From the NCBI GenBank assembly GCA_029551925.1, contig JAKPEO010000019.1, positions 1 to 21,591 of the forward strand: 21,591 nucleotides of DNA, read 5' to 3'. Shown here piece by piece: positions 15,969 through 21,591 of this stretch (its first letter is position 1; each line of letters begins with the position of its first letter). The position numbers were made by a program, and so were the translations under genes. This stretch comes from a bacterium. Its GTDB lineage: Bacteria > JAGOBX01. Below the pieces are notes generated by a model. It ran no database searches. It was not told the DNA's origin and saw only the letters and a program-made list of their open reading frames with translations.

Positions 15969-18632
15969 TCATCGTCTGCGCTCGCGTTTTTTTAATTCGC
16001 TCGGCTGATATTCTTTTTGTTCGTCTGATTTTTTAGTTTCAGCTTCGGATTTCGGCTGCAAACTTTCGCGACGCTTCAAATCTCTGAGTTTTGTTTTTTC
16101 TTGGTATTTAGCGACATTCGAATTAATATCGCCGAAATTGCGGATAAAAATATATTCTTTTATCTTTGTAAATTTTGCGAACCAAGATTCATTTTTTGTT
16201 TTAGTTATCCCAGCAATTATTAGATTTTTATCATTGTCAATCAACATACTGTTCGGCGTATAGTGTGCTTCCGGTTTTTCTTCGACTTTATGATACAGCG
16301 GAATGCCGTTCGCATTTATTGCCATATTAAAAACTTTTTCTGCTGTTTTTGCATCAATAGACCCTAAAATCAAATAATTATCATTTTCAAGTTTTAATAT
16401 TTGAAAAACATTACAATAATTATCTTTAAAAGGTTGATACGCATTTTCATATTTTACTAAATTTCCGTTTGCATCTAAAATAAATAATGCAATTTTAGAA
16501 TAAGATAATGTCTGTTCGATACCGGCAATAATATAATTTCCATTTTCTGTTTGAATAATATCTTTGACTAAAAAATTTGATTGCGGATATTCTTTTGCCC
16601 ATTCGAGTCCAGCCGCCGCATTATATTTTGCGAAGCTAACAGTTTTTTTATCAAAATTAACGCCAACCGTAAAAATACCGTTATTTTTATCGATAATAGA
16701 TTTTGTATGATTTTCAGAATTTGACAAAATTTTCTTTGATATGATTTTACCGACAAAATCTGTTTTAACTGCAAAATATTTTTTTGCAGTTGGATTTTCG
16801 TTGTCTACTAATAATAATATAAGTTCATTTTCTTTGATTTTATAGGCGCCAAAACACCAGATATTATTAGAAAAATTAATTTCATTCCTTGATATTATTG
16901 CGCCCTTATCTACTTTCAAAATTTCGACTTTTGAAAAATATACGGTTTTATCGTTTATTGTTTTTGTTTTAATTGCGTTTGTGATAACAAATAATTCGTT
17001 ATTATTATTTTCAAAACACGATAACAGTTCATAATTATATTGCTCTAAACTAAAAATATTTTCTCGCCAAATTATTTTATAGTTTTTATCTAATTCTATT
17101 AACATTAAACCGTCGATTCCCGGTTCTCTATTCGGCCCGTTCATAATTTCAGCAAGCAAAACATAATTAGAATTTCTACGCTGAAAAATTTTTTTTATTT
17201 TTAGCAGTGAATCATATTTAGAATTTAAAATAAGCGCTTCGTAAACTTTATTATTTTCATCTGTCAAATAATACGGCTCGTCTGATTCATCTTTTGACGA
17301 TTGGTAAGATGTTGTTTTAGTTGTTTGCATTAGATCCGCTGACTTTTCGCTTGGTTGACTGCTGACGCTAATATTCCCGCTGCTGACTGGCTTTAAAATT
17401 TTTGATACTTTATATTCTTTTGGCTTTGGATATTTTAATTTTCCGTAATTTACTATATTCACATCAACCGGCGAATTATTTATTTTTGCTTGCGTGCCGA
17501 TAGTTATTATTTCATCATTCTTATTTTTCACTGCGCAGTAATTAATATATGTATTATTCGGATTTTTTGAATATTTGACTGATATAGTTTTTCCGTCAAG
17601 CGAAATCAATCGAATAAATGCTTTAGCGTTAATAATATCGCCTAAATAACCGCTAAATAAAAATATTGTCGGTTCAATTTGAATAATGCTTTTTATTTTT
17701 TCATATGGCTGTTTTATATCGAGTTTTGGCATCTCGATTTTATCGATTATATTGCATTGATTATCAAAAACAATTGCTACACATATTTCCTGAAATTTGT
17801 CATTACGCGCATTTATAAATGTTACAAATGTATTTTCGTTTATATTAAAAATACCGTAATTTACAAAGCCAATTTTATTAGCCGCAGCATATTTAATCGA
17901 ATTTTCTGCGGTAATATCAAAGTTTTCTGTTATCTTAAATATATTAAAATATCCGTTTTCATTATCAACTGTTATTCCTGTTAAAAATATATTTTCTGAA
18001 TCTACAAATTTGATATTATCAATTGCCATTTGTGTGAAATCTTTTTGTTTCTTTAATTTTGCATTTGCATCAACTATTGCAGCGCCATATACAAACCGAT
18101 TATTTTCATAGCGTTTATAACATAAAATAAAATCTTCTTTATTCATTCTATCAATATTTATAAGCGTATAGCCCTTTTTCGGAAAAATAGATTTATCATT
18201 TTGATGGCTTGCCAATTTATTAAATTTATAAATTCTTGGAGTTCTTGATGAAAATTGTTCATCAGGATCCTTGTCATTATATTCCATTCCAAATACTATT
18301 ATACTGGTATCCATTTCAAAAGCTTTATTGAAATCAGCAGATTGCGGCGGCGCCGCTGAAAATACTGTTGAAAACGGCGTATATAAATCTGAATAGACAT
18401 ATCTTGCATATCCTTTATTGCCCATTTTTTTATGCAGCTCGCCTACAAAAAAATATTTGTCATCTTCTATTACTATAAAATCTTTTAAGACGCATTTGTC
18501 ACCATCCTCAGGATCTGTCATTTTAAGCGTCACGCTTAAAGCATCTTCAAAATCAAGCTCGTCAGCAGTTATAAAATTTACAAAAAAAAATAATAAAATT
18601 AATAAGATAAAAAAATTTCTTATTATTTTCAT
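15969..18632 (-). CDS. Large secreted protein, probable double beta-propeller
   Basis: I do not recognise a family, but the layout is clear. Residues 1-23 are a signal peptide (MKIIRNFFILLILLFFFVNF..ITA), likely cleaved before D24. About 30-400 and 460-840 are two all-beta halves rich in repeating strand patterns such as ILKLENDNYLILGSI and DIIQTENGNYIIAGIE, as in propeller or delta-60-like repeats. A Ser/Lys/Pro-rich linker (about 405-450) joins them. The last 50 residues are an Arg/Lys/Glu-rich low-complexity tail ending KKRERRR. The ATG has GAGG 6 nt upstream. It is transcribed alone, convergent with bioD. Secreted or periplasmic; a role in binding or adhesion is only a guess. Confidence 0.75.
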   Translation of the reverse strand: MKIIRNFFILLILLFFFVNFITADELDFEDALSVTLKMTDPEDGDKCVLKDFIVIEDDKYFFVGELHKKMGNKGYARYVYSDLYTPFSTVFSAAPPQSADFNKAFEMDTSIIVFGMEYNDKDPDEQFSSRTPRIYKFNKLASHQNDKSIFPKKGYTLINIDRMNKEDFILCYKRYENNRFVYGAAIVDANAKLKKQKDFTQMAIDNIKFVDSENIFLTGITVDNENGYFNIFKITENFDITAENSIKYAAANKIGFVNYGIFNINENTFVTFINARNDKFQEICVAIVFDNQCNIIDKIEMPKLDIKQPYEKIKSIIQIEPTIFLFSGYLGDIINAKAFIRLISLDGKTISVKYSKNPNNTYINYCAVKNKNDEIITIGTQAKINNSPVDVNIVNYGKLKYPKPKEYKVSKILKPVSSGNISVSSQPSEKSADLMQTTKTTSYQSSKDESDEPYYLTDENNKVYEALILNSKYDSLLKIKKIFQRRNSNYVLLAEIMNGPNREPGIDGLMLIELDKNYKIIWRENIFSLEQYNYELLSCFENNNNELFVITNAIKTKTINDKTVYFSKVEILKVDKGAIISRNEINFSNNIWCFGAYKIKENELILLLVDNENPTAKKYFAVKTDFVGKIISKKILSNSENHTKSIIDKNNGIFTVGVNFDKKTVSFAKYNAAAGLEWAKEYPQSNFLVKDIIQTENGNYIIAGIEQTLSYSKIALFILDANGNLVKYENAYQPFKDNYCNVFQILKLENDNYLILGSIDAKTAEKVFNMAINANGIPLYHKVEEKPEAHYTPNSMLIDNDKNLIIAGITKTKNESWFAKFTKIKEYIFIRNFGDINSNVAKYQEKTKLRDLKRRESLQPKSEAETKKSDEQKEYQPSELKKRERRR

Positions 18633-18783
18633 AATCCGCCTCTATTATAAAAAATTAAGTTTTTAAATCTTAAAATTATTTTTTTATCAATTAGGAGTAT
18701 ATGGTATATTAAATGCTGTTTTAACTGTTAATTTTTTTATAATTTCGATTTAATTACTTATATTAGCAATGTTATAATAAAAA

Positions 18784-18803
18784 TATTTTTAAATTTAAAA
18801 ATA
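18784..18803. repeat. Perfect 20-bp palindrome
   Basis: TATTTTTAAATTTAAAAATA is fully self-complementary, with no loop. It sits 33 bp left of the IS remnant and about 150 bp upstream of the secreted-protein start. It could be a binding site, but A/T-only palindromes arise easily here. Confidence 0.4.
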
Positions 18804-18835
18804 AATTCTATATTTATTATAAATTCTCTCGTTCG

Positions 18836-18850
18836 AAAGTCAAGACAAAA
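18836..18850 (+). repeat. Left terminal inverted repeat of the IS remnant
   Basis: AAAGTCAAGACAAAA, exact reverse complement of 19282-19296. The match does not extend outward. The true IS end may be the inner GTCAAGACAAAA. Confidence 0.8.
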
Positions 18851-18950
18851 AAAAATCAGAAATCTAAAAATCCCCTCTATACATGGGTATTCTCTTTACG
18901 AAAAATAAAATCGCGGGTATAAGGACTACAAAAAATAGGCAAAAAAATAA

Positions 18951-19246
18951 TATAGGACTTTTTCTTTTTTTACTTCTGAAAATTTTTACCAAATTCTTAT
19001 TGATAGAAATATAAAAATTTCAATGAACTCTACTAGCATAGCGCTTGATAATATTTTTGTTGAACGCTTTTTTAGAACGATTAAATATGAAAATATTTAT
19101 CTTTATAATTATGAATCTATATTTACTTTATTTAAGGCGCTTGCGCTCAATTATTTTTTTTTATAAATATAATTTTTTGGCGAACATTCAGCGCTTGTTA
19201 ATTTATGTTCTGATTAAGTTTATTATGGAAACGAGGAGATGATTAA
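18951..19246 (+). pseudogene. IS3-family transposase C-terminal remnant
   Basis: The frame containing the ATG at 19023 reads, from 18969, FTSENFYQILIDRNIKISMN, then DNIFVERFFRTIKYENIYL and YNYES. This is the end of the rve (integrase) domain of IS3-family orfB, including the final catalytic Glu of the DDE triad (E in FVERF). A stop occurs at 19164-19166 after a run of nine T. Shifting frame there restores FWRTFSAC, the counterpart of the usual R-x-HS-x-L motif, but two further stops follow (19199 and 19211) before the probable original end at 19244-19246. The two Asp regions of the triad are absent. It is clearly not functional. Confidence 0.8.
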
Positions 19247-19281
19247 TTTAGTTTTAAAAAAAGGAAAAGGCGCTTGATTTG

Positions 19282-19296
19282 TTTTGTCTTGACTTT
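19282..19296 (-). repeat. Right terminal inverted repeat of the IS remnant
   Basis: TTTTGTCTTGACTTT, exact reverse complement of 18836-18850, placed 36 bp after the presumed transposase end, as expected for an IS3-type right end. Confidence 0.8.
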
Positions 19297-19441
19297 TTCA
19301 GTCCATTATAATTGGTTACCTAATTTTGATGCGTTTTCTTCTTGCACTTTTTTCCTATTGAATTAGATTTACTTTTTTATAATATATTCCGTAGCGGGAA
19401 TACCATTTCTGTGATATTTTCCGAATTTTTTTATATTAAAT

Positions 19442-19468
19442 TTGACATTTTTACATTGAAATTATAAA
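19442..19468 (+). promoter_or_regulatory. Likely promoter of the flippase gene
   Basis: A perfect TTGACA (19442-19447) and TATAAA (19463-19468) with a 15-bp spacer, somewhat short. Transcription would begin near 19475, only about 23 nt before the ATG. No ribosome-binding site is visible in that leader. Confidence 0.45.
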
Positions 19469-19497
19469 CTCGAATAATTTATTATTTTTTTATAAAT

Positions 19498-20913
19498 ATG
19501 ACTAAAAAAAATATATTTGTTAATCTGTTTTCTGTTATATCAAAGGAAATAATTTCAAGATTCATAGGATTTTTAACTACTATCTATATTGCAAAAAAAA
19601 TAGGACCAACGAATTTCGGAAATATTAATTTATCTTTAGTAATATTAAGTTATTTCGAACTTTTTAGCGATTTCGGTATATCAACAGTTGCAATTAAAGA
19701 ATTGGCAAGAGAAACCTCAAAAAAAAAATTTTTTATTATAAGAATTTTAATTTTAAGATTATTATTTTCTTTCTTCTCTTTCGTTGTTTTATGTCTAATA
19801 ACAAAATTATTTTGGAATAATGTGCTTGATATAACTGTTATTTATGGTTTGACCCTTTTAATAGGAGCATTTACTTTAGAATGGGTTTTTATTGCATTTG
19901 AAAAAATGCTGGCTTCTAATATTATAATTATTATTTTCAAAATCATTTATGCTGCTGCTATATTTTATTTTATTAAACTGCCAAATCATTATATTAGAAT
20001 TCCTATTATTTTTACTTTAAGCGCTGCAATGACTGCAATATTTTTAGTGATTTTATTATATAATATTTTAATTAAAGAAAATAATGAAGATAAAAATAAT
20101 AAAATATTAAACAAAAATTTTTTTCAAAATATTATCAATTCTGCATTACCGCTATTTATCTCTATGTTTTTTGTTCAAATCATAATTAATAGTGATACAT
20201 TAATTCTTGGTTATTTTCGTTCAGCATTTGAAGTCGGCATCTATAATGCTGCATACAGATTAATTTTTTTTATCGCAGCAATAGGCACTGTCTATTATAA
20301 CACAATTTTTCCGCGATTATCTAAATTATATAAAGAAAATCATAATGAGTTATTTGTTATATTAAATTTTACTTCTAAATTTATCTGTTATTTATCTATT
20401 CCAATGGCATTTGGCTGTATAATTTTATCAAAAAAAATAATTTTATTCTTTTATAACGACCAATATATTCAAGCAATTTTTGCTTTTTCTGGATTAACTA
20501 TTGCAACAGCACTAATGCTCATTAATAATATATATTGCCGTGCTATGATTGCTTGCGATAGGCACAAAGAATATTTAAAAATTGTAATTTTCCAAGCAAC
20601 AATAAATTTTATTCCTGGTCTGTTTTTTATTCCTAAATATGGTATTACTGCTGCTGTGCTATTAACTATACTGGCTGAAATTTCGGGCTTTTATTTTTAT
20701 TATAAAAGTTTTTCTAAAATATTAATTATTCCATTTTTACCATATCTTATAAAAGCATTATTTTCATCTATAATTATGTCTGCGTTTCTATTGTTTTTTA
20801 TAAATTGGAATCTATTTATTTTAATAATTAGCGGAATATTAATATATTTTACAATTTTATATTCTATCAAAGGATTTACATTTGCAGAAATAAAAACTTT
20901 TCTAAAAAAATAA
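19498..20913 (+). CDS. Wzx-type polysaccharide flippase
   Basis: Integral membrane protein of the MOP (MATE/RfbX) superfamily, which flips lipid-linked O-antigen or capsule units across the inner membrane. The N-terminal signature is IAKKIGPTNFGNINLSLVILSYFELFSDFGI (32-62), with GIYNAAYRL mid-protein and FPRLSKLYKENH. About a dozen hydrophobic segments span the 471 residues, the usual length. No Shine-Dalgarno precedes the ATG, but a promoter at 19442-19468 does. It ends 16 nt from the convergent asnB-type gene; together they look like the edge of a surface-polysaccharide cluster. Confident of the family, not of the sugar. Confidence 0.85.
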   Translation: MTKKNIFVNLFSVISKEIISRFIGFLTTIYIAKKIGPTNFGNINLSLVILSYFELFSDFGISTVAIKELARETSKKKFFIIRILILRLLFSFFSFVVLCLITKLFWNNVLDITVIYGLTLLIGAFTLEWVFIAFEKMLASNIIIIIFKIIYAAAIFYFIKLPNHYIRIPIIFTLSAAMTAIFLVILLYNILIKENNEDKNNKILNKNFFQNIINSALPLFISMFFVQIIINSDTLILGYFRSAFEVGIYNAAYRLIFFIAAIGTVYYNTIFPRLSKLYKENHNELFVILNFTSKFICYLSIPMAFGCIILSKKIILFFYNDQYIQAIFAFSGLTIATALMLINNIYCRAMIACDRHKEYLKIVIFQATINFIPGLFFIPKYGITAAVLLTILAEISGFYFYYKSFSKILIIPFLPYLIKALFSSIIMSAFLLFFINWNLFILIISGILIYFTILYSIKGFTFAEIKTFLKK

Positions 20914-20929
20914 TTTTCTGTCTCCTGAA

Positions 20930-21591
20930 TTAATCAAAAAATTTTCTAAACCATAATTCAAGACATAATAAATTCCATAAACGATAACCGTGTTCTTCTT
21001 TACGCGATTGATGTGCTCGCAAAATATTTAATACTGCATTTTTATTGAATATTCCGCGCTCGAAAAATCTATCGTTAAAAATAGAAAATATATAATCTTT
21101 AAGTTCATTTCTAAACCATTCAGAAATCGGAACAGTAAATCCCATCTTTTCGCGATGCAGCAATTCCTGCGGAATATAATCTTTAAATGCCTCTTTAAGT
21201 ATATATTTTGTCTGCGTCCCGCGTAATTTCAAAGTTGGATAAAGCTTAGCGACATATTCTACAAATTTATGGTCAAGAAACGGGGATCGGCACTCAAGCG
21301 AATTTGCCATACTCGCTATATCTACTTTTACTAATATATCGTCTGGTAAATATGTTTTCAAATCCGTATATAATAATTTATCAATTTCATAATTGCCGTT
21401 TATTTTTTCAAAATATTTTTTTATAATTTCTTTTGAATTATTATTTTCAAAATTTATTTGTTGTTTGAATGATTCTGTATAAATTTCAGATTTTCGGCGG
21501 TGATTGAAATCTTCAAGCATCGGCATATATCTATCAACGCCATTTAATGCGATAATTTCTATTAATTTATAAAATTTATTATATTTAGCTT
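20930..21591 (-). CDS. asnB: Asparagine synthetase (AsnB-type), C-terminal part
   Basis: The reading frame stays open to the right window edge, so the gene is cut there: the start and the N-terminal glutaminase domain lie outside. An internal Met at 21526 is not the start, because upstream codons continue the family sequence (ALNGVDRYMPMLEDF). Visible is the ATP-dependent synthetase domain end, with DLKTYLPDDILVKVDIASMA, SLECRSPFLDHKFVEY, LREKMGFTVP-like REKMGFTVPISEWF and a final WNLLCLELWF. The reaction is aspartate plus glutamine plus ATP to asparagine. Genes of this type often sit in O-antigen or capsule clusters, where they may amidate sugar acids, and the flippase next door fits that. 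Confidence 0.88.
   Translation of the reverse strand, partial: AKYNKFYKLIEIIALNGVDRYMPMLEDFNHRRKSEIYTESFKQQINFENNNSKEIIKKYFEKINGNYEIDKLLYTDLKTYLPDDILVKVDIASMANSLECRSPFLDHKFVEYVAKLYPTLKLRGTQTKYILKEAFKDYIPQELLHREKMGFTVPISEWFRNELKDYIFSIFNDRFFERGIFNKNAVLNILRAHQSRKEEHGYRLWNLLCLELWFRKFFD

Larger units (their letters stand above)
18836..19296 (+). mobile_element. Decayed IS3-family insertion sequence (461 bp)
   Basis: Bounded by 15-bp perfect inverted repeats (18836-18850 and 19282-19296) and carrying the tail of an IS3-type transposase in plus orientation. A full IS3-family element is about 1.2-1.5 kb, so most of orfA and orfB is missing through internal deletion. I see no target-site duplication at the flanks, which suggests age or decay. 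It could still be mobilised in trans if complete copies with the same ends exist elsewhere (MITE-like behaviour), but that is inference. Confidence 0.8.
18633..19497. other. 865-nt gene-free interval with IS remnant
   Basis: Very A+T-rich, without a convincing intact gene. The central 461 bp (18836-19296) are a decayed insertion sequence. To the left lie the upstream region of the secreted-protein gene, a possible minus-strand promoter (TTGATA as the complement of 18686-18691), a near-palindrome around 18698-18711 (TATATGGTATA), and a perfect 20-bp palindrome at 18784-18803. To the right are a small stem TATTCC/GGAATA around 19385-19402 and the likely wzx promoter. A 65-codon frame at 19045-19242 reads the transposase remnant in a neighbouring frame and is not a gene. 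Confidence 0.7.

Noticed and set aside
18693-18708. AGGAG followed by ATG on the plus strand near 18701
   Set aside because: The frame stops after three codons, and a second ATG nearby also stops at once; no peptide gene is supported.
18831-18845. GTTCGAAA resembling a tRNA T-arm
   Set aside because: The flanking bases do not form the T-arm stem and no acceptor or anticodon arms can be folded around it.
19041-19276. GCGCTTG occurs four times (19041, 19137, 19191, 19270) in the IS remnant
   Set aside because: The same heptamer also appears in unrelated genes in the window (near 9736, 14109 and 15745), so it reflects general codon and word preference, not a repeat array.

Overview
The window is a stretch of very A+T-rich bacterial DNA (roughly 30% G+C or less by eye). 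It is densely packed with short-gap, overlapping genes. It looks chromosomal: housekeeping genes (threonine synthase, RecN, cysteine synthase, serine dehydratase, biotin synthesis) dominate. A lipoprotein signal peptide, a large secreted protein, and a Wzx flippase beside an asparagine synthetase gene suggest a cell with a surface polysaccharide, probably diderm. Two radical-SAM enzymes, an oxygen-sensitive type of serine dehydratase subunit and an Fe-dependent alcohol dehydrogenase fit an anaerobic fermentative lifestyle. I cannot assign a phylum from sequence alone.

Layout. (1) 1-4417, plus strand: promoter, then thrC, a small membrane protein, a divergent family-4-like uracil-DNA glycosylase, another small membrane protein, and recN. 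Gaps are at most 21 nt, so this is probably one operon. (2) 4504-8224, plus strand: a lipoprotein with a CxxC-less thioredoxin fold, a zinc-ribbon membrane protein, a HAD phosphatase, a butanol-dehydrogenase-type alcohol dehydrogenase and a DedA-family protein, closed by a hairpin terminator at 8235-8267 shared with the convergent unit. (3) 11945-8390, minus strand: a DjlA-like TerB/J-domain protein, a DsrE/YedF-like protein, a DUF512 radical-SAM protein and cysK. (4) 12156-15922, plus strand, diverging from unit 3: a SPASM radical-SAM enzyme, the serine dehydratase beta subunit sdaAB, then bioH-like, bioC and bioD. The first two bio functions start and release pimeloyl-ACP assembly, and BioD is a late step; bioF, bioA and bioB are not in the window. 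(5) 18632-15969, minus strand: an 887-residue secreted protein, probably two beta-propellers plus a basic tail. (6) 18633-19497: an 865-nt gene-free interval holding a decayed IS3-family element (461 bp, with 15-bp terminal inverted repeats and a broken transposase tail). (7) 19498-end: a wzx-type flippase and, convergent, the C-terminal part of an asnB-type gene cut by the window edge, probably the border of a surface-polysaccharide locus.

I did not find an obvious new defence or mobile system. The observations I think most deserve a second look are the IS remnant, the glycosylase with altered catalytic motifs, the long stem-loop inside the 73-codon gene, the unassigned SPASM enzyme heading the biotin operon, the cysteine-less DsrE-like protein beside DUF512 and cysK, and a sharp GC-rich island inside the alcohol dehydrogenase gene.
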